Below, piece after piece: positions 8,607-16,339 of a stretch of 64,000 nt of DNA (its first letter is position 1; every line of letters starts with the position of its first letter). Below the pieces are notes generated by a model. That model was not told where the DNA came from. It made no database searches and saw nothing but the letters and a program-made list of their open reading frames with translations. The stretch is from CAYUAI01 sp964442745 (GTDB taxonomy: Bacteria > Pseudomonadota > Gammaproteobacteria > S012-40), in NCBI GenBank assembly GCA_964442745.1, contig CAYUAI010000008.1, forward strand, positions 26,868-90,867, given 5' to 3'. The translations under genes were made by a program, and so were the position numbers.

Positions 8607-9980
8607 TTACAAGTCGATCAATTGAATCGCTTCGTTGATACGCTCAACAGGCATCACTTGCAAACCTTCGATGGCTTTTCTTGGTGCATTGGACTTGGCT
8701 AAGATAGCACGTTTAAAACCATGCTTTGCGGCTTCACGGACGCGCTCTTCGCCATTCGGTACGGGGCGTATTTCACCGGCCAAACCCACTTCGCCAAACA
8801 CCACTAAATCATTACCGATCGGTTTATTACGAAAACTGGAAATGGTGGCTAACACCACCGCCAAATCGACCGCTGTTTCTGATATTTTAACCCCCCCCAC
8901 CACATTAATAAACACATCGTGATCATGCATGGCAATACCCGCATGACGGTGTAACACCGCCAGCAACATGGATAACCGGTTATATTCGAGTCCCAAGGTA
9001 ATACGCTTTGGCATCGCCCCATGGCTTTCATCCACCAAGGCCTGGATTTCCACTAACAAAGGTCGACTGCCTTCGCGGGTCACCATCACCACACTGCCCG
9101 GCACCGACTGCGAATGACGTGATAAGAAAATGGCCGAAGGATTGCTGACTTCTTTGAGCCCCGTATCAGTCATGGCAAAGACACCCAGTTCATTGACTTG
9201 CCCAAAACGGTTTTTCACCGCCCGAATCATCCGAAATCGGCTGCCAGCTTCCCCTTCAAAATAAAGCACGGTATCCACCATATGTTCTAACACACGCGGC
9301 CCAGCAATGACCCCCTCTTTAGTGACGTGCCCGACTAAAAATAAAGCAATATTCGTTTTTTTGGCAAACTGGACAAACTGTGCGGTACTTTCTCTTAGCT
9401 GCGCAACCGCCCCCGGCGCTGACTGCAACGCACTGGTAAAAATGGTTTGGATCGAGTCGATCACCATAATTTGTGGTTGTTCTTGATAGGCGATGCTGAT
9501 GATTTTCTCGACTTGCGTTTCCGCCAACAACTTTAGTGAAGTCTCCAGTAAATGCAATCGATCCGCACGAATACGCACTTGCTGTAACGATTCTTCCCCG
9601 GTCACATACAGCGTTTTAAATTGTTCGCTCATGGCAATCAAGCTTTGCAATAATAACGTCGATTTACCAATACCCGGGTCCCCACCAATAAGGATCACTG
9701 AACCGGCCACTAAACCACCGCCCAATGCTCGATCAAGTTCACCGACACCGGTTAAAATCCGGCTCTCTGCGGTATTGGGCACCTCGGATAATAATTGCAC
9801 GCCACTTTGGTGCTTCGCGCCGCCGGCGTAACCTTCAAACGAATGGGTGCGTCGATTTTCCTTACTGCGGTCGACGCTCTCGATCAACGTATTCCACGCC
9901 TTACAATCGGGACATTGGCCAACCCACTTCGCTGATTGCCCACCACATTCGGTGCAATTATAAATTATTTTCGTTTTCAT
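8607..9980 (-). CDS. radA: DNA repair protein RadA
   Basis: 457 residues from the ATG at 9978-9980, chosen because MKTKIIYNCTECG is the conserved N-terminus; an upstream in-frame extension lies wholly inside alr. RadA is a hexameric DnaB-like ATPase that promotes branch migration in recombination. Visible: an N-terminal zinc finger (CTECG and CPDC), Walker A GGDPGIGKST, Walker B VIDSIQT, the RadA-specific KNRFG motif, and a C-terminal Lon-protease-like domain (HDVFINVVGG region). The start overlaps the end of alr by 23 bp, so alr-radA are probably co-transcribed from dnaB. Convergent with the VWA gene. Confidence 0.95.
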   Translation of the reverse strand: MKTKIIYNCTECGGQSAKWVGQCPDCKAWNTLIESVDRSKENRRTHSFEGYAGGAKHQSGVQLLSEVPNTAESRILTGVGELDRALGGGLVAGSVILIGGDPGIGKSTLLLQSLIAMSEQFKTLYVTGEESLQQVRIRADRLHLLETSLKLLAETQVEKIISIAYQEQPQIMVIDSIQTIFTSALQSAPGAVAQLRESTAQFVQFAKKTNIALFLVGHVTKEGVIAGPRVLEHMVDTVLYFEGEAGSRFRMIRAVKNRFGQVNELGVFAMTDTGLKEVSNPSAIFLSRHSQSVPGSVVMVTREGSRPLLVEIQALVDESHGAMPKRITLGLEYNRLSMLLAVLHRHAGIAMHDHDVFINVVGGVKISETAVDLAVVLATISSFRNKPIGNDLVVFGEVGLAGEIRPVPNGEERVREAAKHGFKRAILAKSNAPRKAIEGLQVMPVERINEAIQLIDL

Positions 9981-11049
9981 GAATTGAAGTAAATTGTACA
10001 CGCTGGGTGAGTTTACAGACGAGTTCATAAGCAATGGTATTGGCTCGATTAGCGATTTCTTCAACCGGCAAACCCTCCCCCCATAACGTCACCGGATCAC
10101 CCACCTGAATCGGTGCCTCACCAATATCAACACAGGTCATATCCATGCTCACCCGTCCAATAATAGGAAAACGTTGCTGCCGAATTAACACCGGAGTACC
10201 GTTTGTTACCTGCCGGGGATATCCATCACCATAACCGATAGCAACCACGGCAATATGGGTGGTTCGGCCCGCTCGCCATGTCCCGCCGTATCCTAATAAC
10301 TCACCCGACTTAATCTGATTGATGGCAATCACCCGACTCACCAATGTCATGACCGGTCTCAAGTCAAGTGAGCAACCATTCCCTCCATGAAAAGGACTAA
10401 TCCCATACAGCATGATACCGGGCCTCACCCAATCAAAATGACTGCTGGGAAAACCCAAAATACCCGCTGAATTAGCTAAGCTCCTCGCTAAACCAAACGG
10501 CTGATATAAAGATGTAAATAATAAGATTTGTTGTTGGGTAGACGGATTAGCGGCCTCATCAGCACTGGCAAAATGCGACATCAGCACCACCTGCTTGGTA
10601 TTGAGACAATCACTCACTCGGCGTAATGCCGACAAACTTACCGAATGGTCAATGCCAAGTCGATGCATGCCGGTATCAATTTTCAACCACACGACCACCG
10701 GCTTGGCTAATTTGGTTTTTTCAAACAGGCGGATTTGATCCAGATGATGAATGACGGTATCTAAGCGGTGCTGCTCAATTAATAACAGTTCCTCCGCTGA
10801 TATAAAACCTTGCAATACTAAAATCCGGTCTTTGGTATTGACGTTTCGTAATGCAATAGCCTCTTCAATGTTAGCCACCGCTAAGGCGTCCACCCCTTTT
10901 AATGCTTGTGCCACACGCACCATACCGTGCCCATACGCATTGGCTTTGATGACCGCGATAATTTTTGCTTGGCGCACATGTTGCCGCACACGCTGCAAAT
11001 TATACTTCAATGCAGAAACGTCAATGCGCACCTGATTGGCGCTGATCAT
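9958..11049 (-). CDS. alr: alanine racemase
   Basis: 363 residues, usual length. A cytoplasmic PLP enzyme that interconverts L- and D-alanine for peptidoglycan. The PLP lysine is K35 in AVIKANAYGHG. The second catalytic residue, a Tyr, sits in the LGYGGTWRA segment about two thirds along, followed by AIGYGDGYPR; the C-terminal beta domain has VSMDMTCVD. The ATG overlaps the dnaB stop (ATGA), which indicates translational coupling; dnaB-alr order is standard in Gammaproteobacteria. Confidence 0.95.
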   Translation of the reverse strand: MISANQVRIDVSALKYNLQRVRQHVRQAKIIAVIKANAYGHGMVRVAQALKGVDALAVANIEEAIALRNVNTKDRILVLQGFISAEELLLIEQHRLDTVIHHLDQIRLFEKTKLAKPVVVWLKIDTGMHRLGIDHSVSLSALRRVSDCLNTKQVVLMSHFASADEAANPSTQQQILLFTSLYQPFGLARSLANSAGILGFPSSHFDWVRPGIMLYGISPFHGGNGCSLDLRPVMTLVSRVIAINQIKSGELLGYGGTWRAGRTTHIAVVAIGYGDGYPRQVTNGTPVLIRQQRFPIIGRVSMDMTCVDIGEAPIQVGDPVTLWGEGLPVEEIANRANTIAYELVCKLTQRVQFTSIHENENNL

Positions 11050-12449
11050 TCATGCCCTCCACCACCAAAGTCCGTCTGAATAAAATTCTCAAATCGGGTG
11101 TATTGCCCAAGAAAGGTTAAACGCGTGGTACCAATCGGTCCATTTCGCTGTTTGCCGATAATAATTTCAGCCGTGCCTTTATCTGGGCTGTCCGGATTAT
11201 AAACTTCATCACGATAGATAAAAACAATCACATCCGCATCCTGCTCAATCGCCCCTGACTCACGTAAATCTGACATCACTGGACGTTTATTCGGACGTTG
11301 TTCTAGGCCTCGATTTAACTGTGACAAAGCAACCACAGGTACTTCTAATTCTTTAGCCAAGGCTTTTAAAGAACGAGAAATCTCGGAAATTTCGGCAGCG
11401 CGATTGTCCCGCGCACCATGCACTTGCATTAATTGTAAATAATCGATAACAATCAATCCAAGTTTGCCTTGTTCCCGTGCTAAACGCCGTGCACGCGCAC
11501 GTAATTCATTAGGCGTTAACGCTGGCGTATCATCAATAAATAGCGGTGCTTCCGCTAAAATACCGACAGCACTCGTCAAACGAGGCCAGTCATCGTCACT
11601 TAATTTTCCGGTACGAACTTTGTGCTGATCAATGCGGCCAATGGATGACATCATCCGCATGGCTAACTGATCCCCCGGCATTTCCATGCTAAATACCGCC
11701 ACCGGCAAACCCGCATAGACCGCCGCATGCTCCGCCATATTCATGGCAAAGGTGGTTTTACCCATGGAAGGACGGCCCGCCACAATCACGAGATCCGAGT
11801 GCTGTAAACCCGAGGTTTGTTCATCAAAGTCCGAGAATCCAGTCGGCACCCCGGTGATGGGATTGGCTTGTAGAAATAATGAATCAATCCGATCAACCGC
11901 CTTGGTTAATAAATCCTTGATACCAATAAAACCCTTCCGCCCACGAGAGCCTCTTTCTGCAATATTAAATACTTGCTGTTCCGCCTTGTCCAATATTTCG
12001 GCACTAGAACGCCCGTCTGGATTAAATGCATCATCGGTAATGGTTGAGCCAACATTAATCAATTGGCGCAGTATGGATCGTTCTTTGACAATGCTCGCAT
12101 AGGCTTTGATGTTAGCGGCCGTTGGAATATTCTTTGCCAATGCCCCGAGATAGGCTAAGCCACCGGCTTTTTCCAACGCTTTTACACTGTCTAGGCTTTC
12201 AGACAATGTAATAATATCGCAAGGTTTTCCTTCAGATACCAAAGCAACAATGGCGCGATATATCAAGCGATGATCGTAACGATAAAAATCGTCTTCGGTA
12301 ACGAGATCAGCGATCTGGTCCCAAGCATCATTATCTAACAGGAGACCACCGAGAATGGATTGCTCAGCTTCGACGGAATGGGGCGGAATTTTCAACTGAT
12401 CCGCGTCAATATCATTTCCAGCGGGAAAAGGAAAGGCTAAATCTGGCAT
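11046..12449 (-). CDS. dnaB: replicative DNA helicase DnaB
   Basis: 467 residues, normal for DnaB, the hexameric 5'-3' helicase of the replication fork. The N-terminal domain starts with the conserved PPHSVEAEQSILGGLL block (about residues 22-37). The RecA-fold C-terminal domain has Walker A GRPSMGKTTFA (about residues 225-235), the FSMEMP motif, Walker B LIVIDYLQLM, and SQLNRGLEQR near the arginine finger, then the DLRESGAIEQDAD segment. No intein or insertion is visible. It is followed by alr with a 4-base overlap; 312 bp separate it from rplI, and this leader carries two palindromes. Confidence 0.97.
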   Translation of the reverse strand: MPDLAFPFPAGNDIDADQLKIPPHSVEAEQSILGGLLLDNDAWDQIADLVTEDDFYRYDHRLIYRAIVALVSEGKPCDIITLSESLDSVKALEKAGGLAYLGALAKNIPTAANIKAYASIVKERSILRQLINVGSTITDDAFNPDGRSSAEILDKAEQQVFNIAERGSRGRKGFIGIKDLLTKAVDRIDSLFLQANPITGVPTGFSDFDEQTSGLQHSDLVIVAGRPSMGKTTFAMNMAEHAAVYAGLPVAVFSMEMPGDQLAMRMMSSIGRIDQHKVRTGKLSDDDWPRLTSAVGILAEAPLFIDDTPALTPNELRARARRLAREQGKLGLIVIDYLQLMQVHGARDNRAAEISEISRSLKALAKELEVPVVALSQLNRGLEQRPNKRPVMSDLRESGAIEQDADVIVFIYRDEVYNPDSPDKGTAEIIIGKQRNGPIGTTRLTFLGQYTRFENFIQTDFGGGGHE

Positions 12450-12480
12450 ATGCCCCTCGCAACATCATGACTTAATCGGG

Positions 12481-12496
12481 TGGCAGGATCCTGCCA
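12481..12496. repeat. perfect 16-bp palindrome upstream of dnaB
   Basis: TGGCAGGATCCTGCCA reads the same on both strands. It is centred about 40 bases before the dnaB ATG. It could be a dimeric repressor site or a short mRNA hairpin (six pairs, GATC loop) in the dnaB leader. No T-run follows on the minus strand, so it is not a standard terminator. Confidence 0.5.
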
Positions 12497-12649
12497 AAAA
12501 GAAACTAAGGAATGAACAATCGGTCGATTCCTAAGAATAACAAAATCCTATTTATTGGAACGCTAGACGTCGCAAAGTGTTGCCACGCTCTTAATGCCGT
12601 TGGATTTTGAAAAATCAGGCAAAGTGAATGTATTATCCATTCAGTGCAT

Positions 12650-12688
12650 ACTCCTTAGAAGCGGCTTTAAAGCCACTTCTAAAGGAGT
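12650..12688. repeat. long near-perfect hairpin between rplI and dnaB
   Basis: A 39-base inverted repeat: ACTCCTTAGAAGCGGCTT and its complement meet around a short central TAA, with one bulged base and one G-T pair, so roughly 18 pairs. It begins 73 bases after the rplI stop in the direction of transcription. No T-run follows on either strand. It may be an RNase III or RNase E processing site, an imperfect terminator, or a copy of a dispersed palindromic element; I saw no second copy in the window. Confidence 0.6.
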
Positions 12689-12761
12689 GATGAGGACGAT
12701 GTGACACAATAACTCATTTTTCAATCAATCATTCATATGCCCATGGTGTCAACGTTTGATG

Positions 12762-13208
12762 TTATGCGGCGACCACTAGAATTTTCACCATGGATGTCAC
12801 GTCGGCATGCAAGTTTAAAGAAATCTCGAACTCACCAAGATTGCGTAACGGTCCATCTGGCAATTGTACTTCATGTTTTTTCACATGAACACCAGCAATA
12901 GAAATCGCTTCAGCAACGTCTCTCGCACCGATGGAGCCATACAGCTTGCCTTCATCACCCGCTTTGCCGGTAATTTCAATACTCAATTCACTGAGCTTAC
13001 TGGCCCGTTCATTCGCTGCCGCTAACACACTGGCCGATTTCTTTTCTAGTTCGGCACGCTGCGCTTCAAATCGCTCAATATTTTTTTTATTCGCCGGAAT
13101 CGCGATGCCTTTAGGAATCAAAAAATTCCTTCCATAGCCGCCTTTGACATCCACCTTATCACCGATAGAACCTAAGCTCTTTACTTTTTCTGTTAATATG
13201 ACTTCCAT
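12762..13208 (-). CDS. rplI: 50S ribosomal protein L9
   Basis: 148 residues, standard L9 length. It binds 23S rRNA near the L1 stalk. The N-terminal domain carries the signature GDKVDVKGGYGRNFLIPKG (about residues 16-34), then a long connecting helix rich in Glu, Lys and Ala, and the small C-terminal domain ending in the VKILVVAA strand. Located after rpsF-priB-rpsR-DUF2232 as in related genomes. Confidence 0.97.
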   Translation of the reverse strand: MEVILTEKVKSLGSIGDKVDVKGGYGRNFLIPKGIAIPANKKNIERFEAQRAELEKKSASVLAAANERASKLSELSIEITGKAGDEGKLYGSIGARDVAEAISIAGVHVKKHEVQLPDGPLRNLGEFEISLNLHADVTSMVKILVVAA

Positions 13209-13275
13209 AAAATAACCTCATGCCAAAACTTGAATTTCGTAATTTAATAACCAACACTGGCGCAAAATATAGGGC

Positions 13276-14196
13276 TTATGAATCCATCTTGTCGGGCTTA
13301 GCAAAATATCGACGATAATCCATCCAAGCATCTGAAATCGCAATCAGCGCTAATAAAACCATCATCGGCTTGGCAACAAAAAATAGCATGACATAAATAG
13401 CCACTAACCATGCTGCATTAGCATGGGTTTTTTCCACCCAATCATGGACCATAGCCAACCCGAATAAACTGCAAGCCGTGATAACAACAAACGTAAGGTC
13501 GGAAAAAAGTTCACCCGGATGGCTAATAATCATGGCAAGCACGATGATGACTAGCGCGACAATAGCTACCCGTCGATCCATTTTCAATGAAACAAATTCT
13601 TCACGAAACCCACCGGGATTGTATAATGCCGCTTGCCACCAACGCCCCAGAAACAGACTGCAAATTAAGCTAACAAACACAGCCCCAGCCACCATACCCG
13701 TCATGGAGGATGCAATCATCTCTAACATTAACTGAACATCATCAGGATCGGCAGACACCGTCGATTCTCGCAGGGTTTGTTGAAAAATATTAGCGAGCTG
13801 CTCCAGCCACCATGCCACAGGATCATTTAGCATCCCATGCACCACGATGGGAACAATGCAAGCCATGCCTGCTGCAATATAAATTGACCACGGTAAGTGC
13901 ATCATTCGCCGCAGTACCACCGCTAACACCCACACGGGCATCCACACCATCACGACAAACAGCAGTGCGATCGCCCCACTGCCTAATATCACATAGGCCA
14001 ATACCGCCATCACCAGCGCCGCGATGAAGCTGATATACAGTCCATCATAAGCACCTTTACGCAAAGTAACGAGGGCAATCACAGCGGCACTTAAATAACT
14101 TAACGGTGCCAAAATTAAAGACAATACCGCAAAAACCGTGGCCGCCATTGCCGCTTGTGCTCGACCACGCATAATGAAAGTGGCCATTGCTTTCAT
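13276..14196 (-). CDS. DUF2232 integral membrane protein
   Basis: 306 residues with about seven to eight hydrophobic segments spread over the whole length and a soluble basic C-terminal tail (YRRYFAKPDK). Belongs by position and character to the DUF2232/YybS-like membrane proteins that sit between rpsR and rplI in many Gammaproteobacteria. Molecular role unknown; the family resembles small-molecule transporter S-components, but no substrate is known. The first ATG is used; a second in-frame ATG (residue 4) is equally possible. Co-oriented with its ribosomal neighbours and 67 bp before rplI. Confidence 0.8.
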   Translation of the reverse strand: MKAMATFIMRGRAQAAMAATVFAVLSLILAPLSYLSAAVIALVTLRKGAYDGLYISFIAALVMAVLAYVILGSGAIALLFVVMVWMPVWVLAVVLRRMMHLPWSIYIAAGMACIVPIVVHGMLNDPVAWWLEQLANIFQQTLRESTVSADPDDVQLMLEMIASSMTGMVAGAVFVSLICSLFLGRWWQAALYNPGGFREEFVSLKMDRRVAIVALVIIVLAMIISHPGELFSDLTFVVITACSLFGLAMVHDWVEKTHANAAWLVAIYVMLFFVAKPMMVLLALIAISDAWMDYRRYFAKPDKMDS

Positions 14197-14267
14197 CGTT
14201 ACCCCACTTCAGTGAAATGACGCTAAGAGTTTATTTCGCTAGCAAGGTTGCCCGAGAGTAGCGATTA

Positions 14268-14326
14268 TCGCTCGATCCAACTTGATCCGTGTATGCTTTC
14301 GATAGAATCAACTTGGGTCGTAGCGA
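14268..14326. repeat. imperfect inverted repeat between rpsR and the DUF2232 gene
   Basis: TCGCT at 14268 and AGCGA at 14322 close a 59-base imperfect hairpin. Inside it, CCAACTTGAT faces ATCAACTTGG with one mismatch. It lies in the 218-base gap after rpsR and before the DUF2232 gene. It could be a processing site or an attenuator that lowers expression of the membrane protein relative to S18. No T-run. Confidence 0.35.
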
Positions 14327-14414
14327 TCAGCCGGCTTTCGTACAGCCTCCTAGGGACTCAGCGTTTGTGATTCGGTACCACCTTCACAACAAAACGTAAA
14401 GGCGATAAAATCCC

Positions 14415-14639
14415 TTAATGGGCGTCTGAATAAGGTAATAAGGAAATATATCTTGCACGTTTAATGGCCTCAGACAACTGACGCTGATATTTTGCACTGG
14501 TGCCGGTAATACGGCTTGGCACAATTTTCCCGCTTTCTGTAATATAGTTTCTCAATGTTGCCAAATCCAAATAATCAATTTGAACCACTCCATCTGCAGT
14601 AAATCGGCAAAACTTTCTACGTCGAAAATAACGTGACAT
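14415..14639 (-). CDS. rpsR: 30S ribosomal protein S18
   Basis: 74 residues, the normal size. S18 binds 16S rRNA together with S6 on the platform of the small subunit. The basic N-terminus with FRRRKFCRF and the central IDYLDLATLRNYI and SGKIVPSRITGTSAKYQRQL blocks are characteristic. It is the third gene of the rpsF-priB-rpsR group, 51 bp after priB. Confidence 0.97.
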   Translation of the reverse strand: MSRYFRRRKFCRFTADGVVQIDYLDLATLRNYITESGKIVPSRITGTSAKYQRQLSEAIKRARYISLLPYSDAH

Positions 14640-14690
14640 TATTTATACTCCAAACTATCTATTATTTAAGGAATGTTGCACAGAGATGAT

Positions 14691-15047
14691 TTAGCGATCA
14701 CCCAACGTCCCAGCCGGCGATTTAACGGGAGAGCCTATCACAATGGACTTCGCGTGAATCACTAATTGATAGGTGTGCTTGCGAGACACAGCACGATTCA
14801 GAAAACCAATGACGCTTAATGGCGTACCCACTTGTACAGATTTCAAAATGGCAGCCAACTCGTCACCGCATGCAATCGTTAATACTCGGCAATAAACCGC
14901 TCGTTTCAGTGTCACTTCTTCCTGCTCGGAACGGTGTTCTAACAAAAACCGACTGATCGGAATGCCCGCTGGACTAAAACGTATCTCTGGTAAACTATAG
15001 GCTGTTCCACTCAGCGCAATGCGATTATTATCCAGCACTTCTCTCAT
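14691..15047 (-). CDS. priB: primosomal replication protein N (PriB)
   Basis: 118 residues from the ATG at 15045-15047, which matches the family N-terminus (short lead then NRIALSGTAY). A longer frame reaching 15089 lies inside rpsF and is rejected. PriB is a dimeric single-stranded-DNA-binding OB-fold protein that helps PriA restart replication. Visible: the strand segment ALSGTAYSLPEIRFSPAGIP, a central SRFLLEHRSEQ, and the C-terminal QLVIHAKSIV strand. The start overlaps the rpsF end by 20 bp. It lies between rpsF and rpsR as in E. coli. Confidence 0.9.
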   Translation of the reverse strand: MREVLDNNRIALSGTAYSLPEIRFSPAGIPISRFLLEHRSEQEEVTLKRAVYCRVLTIACGDELAAILKSVQVGTPLSVIGFLNRAVSRKHTYQLVIHAKSIVIGSPVKSPAGTLGDR

Positions 15048-15414
15048 GACGGCCACTGGCTTCTGGCGCACTCGGCCGTGGCGTCGCATCGGCTTCTTTT
15101 TCTTTCGATAATATTGATGACTCAGTAACCGCCGCCTTACAACGAATCACCATATTCCTCAGCACCGCATCATTAAAACGAAAAGCGCTCGTGAGTTCAT
15201 CTAACACCGCCTGAGAACATTCAATATTCATGAGAATATAGTGTGCTTTATGAATTTTATTGATCGGATAAGCTAATTGGCGGCGGCCCCAATCTTCTAG
15301 ACGATGCACTTGGCCACCATCCACGGTAATCGTAGCGCGGTATTTTTCTACCATGGCAGGGACTTGTTCACTCTGGTCAGGGTGAACTAAAAATATAATT
15401 TCATAATGTCTCAT
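15028..15414 (-). CDS. rpsF: 30S ribosomal protein S6
   Basis: 128 residues. S6 pairs with S18 on the 30S platform. The N-terminal MRHYEIIFLVHPDQSEQVP and the internal DWGRRQLAYPINK block are diagnostic. The C-terminal tail is Pro/Ser/Ala/Glu rich (residues about 104-128), as in proteobacterial S6 tails that vary in length. A clear AGGGAG ribosome site lies 5 bases before the ATG. First gene of the rpsF-priB-rpsR group, with a structured leader at 15470-15503. Confidence 0.96.
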   Translation of the reverse strand: MRHYEIIFLVHPDQSEQVPAMVEKYRATITVDGGQVHRLEDWGRRQLAYPINKIHKAHYILMNIECSQAVLDELTSAFRFNDAVLRNMVIRCKAAVTESSILSKEKEADATPRPSAPEASGRHERSAG

Positions 15415-15469
15415 TTTGGCTCCCTATGGATAATAAAGTCGCCTCCCCTATCAACTGACAGAGTAAAGC

Positions 15470-15503
15470 AAGGAGAAACATATCTCCTCCTTAACATGGA
15501 GGA
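15470..15503 (-). promoter_or_regulatory. two mutually exclusive hairpins in the rpsF leader
   Basis: Read on the minus strand, TCCTCC-ATGTTAA-GGAGGA (15503 to 15485) is a six-pair hairpin. The same GGAGGA side also takes part in AAGGAG...CTCCTT (15492-15487 with 15475-15470), so only one can form at a time. The element lies about 55-90 bases upstream of the rpsF ATG. Many bacterial rpsF leaders carry an RNA bound by the S6:S18 complex; whether this is such an element is inference. Confidence 0.35.
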
Positions 15504-15595
15504 AAGCGGACTATTGTAGCGCCATCACGCGACGGTTGCAATGCGCATATATTCAAGCCGATTGAACATTATTTTACCGCAAAACTATCCGCAGA

Positions 15596-16339
15596 TCATT
15601 GCCGTTGGCGCACCGCTTCGAACAAAAATACGCCAGATGCAACCGACGCATTCAGGCTCGCTAATTGATGCCCCATCGGGATTTTCGCCAAATAATCACA
15701 GTGTTTTAAGGTTAGATGACGGGCGCCTTTCCCCTCACTACCAATCACCATCGCGCAAGGGACACGAAAATCGATGTCATACAGGTTTGTCTCGGTATCC
15801 AAACTTGCACCCGTGATCCACACCCCTTGTTGTTTTAGCCATTCCATACATCGCACCAGGTTGGTCACTTGAATAAACGGTACATGCTCGGCGGCACCAC
15901 ACGCCACTTTTCTCACCGTACCAGTCATACCGACAGCCCGGTGCTTCGGTGCAATAACAGCATCGACCCCTGCCCCTAACGCGGTACGTAAGCAGGCCCC
16001 CAAGTTATGAGGATCTTGGACACCATCTAAAATCAGCAATAATGGAGCGGTTGTCAATGTTGGCAACAATTGTTTTAAATAAATCTCGCTCAACGCCGTG
16101 GGTTCATCACAAAAAACTAACACACCTTGATGGGTCGCTTGCTTGGTGTGACGGTCGATATCCTGCTTGTCTTTCCAAATCACTCGGCATTGATTTTTTT
16201 CGGCTAACTGCAAGATTTGATTGAGTCGGGTATTTTTGCTTTTTGGCGGTTGGCGTTGCAGCCAAATCTCTTGAATCGAAGCCGGCGCTTGCTCAAGCGT
16301 GGCCAATGCTGAATGCAAACCATAGACAAAATGCGTCAT
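15596..16339 (-). CDS. rlmB: 23S rRNA (guanosine-2251-2'-O)-methyltransferase
   Basis: 247 residues, close to the E. coli size. A SPOUT-family dimer that methylates the 2'-OH of G2251 in the peptidyl-transferase region. N-terminal substrate-binding domain (about residues 1-75), then the knotted catalytic domain with LDGVQDPHNLGACLRTA, VIGSEGKGA and the C-terminal IPMGHQLASLNASVASGVF signature holding the conserved Ser/Asn. Its ATG overlaps the rnr stop (ATGA), the usual rnr-rlmB pair. Confidence 0.95.
   Translation of the reverse strand: MTHFVYGLHSALATLEQAPASIQEIWLQRQPPKSKNTRLNQILQLAEKNQCRVIWKDKQDIDRHTKQATHQGVLVFCDEPTALSEIYLKQLLPTLTTAPLLLILDGVQDPHNLGACLRTALGAGVDAVIAPKHRAVGMTGTVRKVACGAAEHVPFIQVTNLVRCMEWLKQQGVWITGASLDTETNLYDIDFRVPCAMVIGSEGKGARHLTLKHCDYLAKIPMGHQLASLNASVASGVFLFEAVRQRQ

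Larger units (their letters stand above)
12450..12761. other. dnaB leader region between rplI and dnaB
   Basis: 312 bases without a gene between the end of rplI and the start of dnaB, both on the minus strand. It contains two clear inverted repeats, listed separately (12481-12496 and 12650-12688), and otherwise no recognisable gene. A dnaB promoter is expected here but I could not define its hexamers. Confidence 0.5.

Noticed and set aside
9980..10064. N-terminal extension of radA
   Set aside because: Lies inside alr and precedes the conserved MKTKIIYNCTECG start.
15047..15089. Longer priB start
   Set aside because: Lies inside the rpsF coding region and is not part of the PriB fold.
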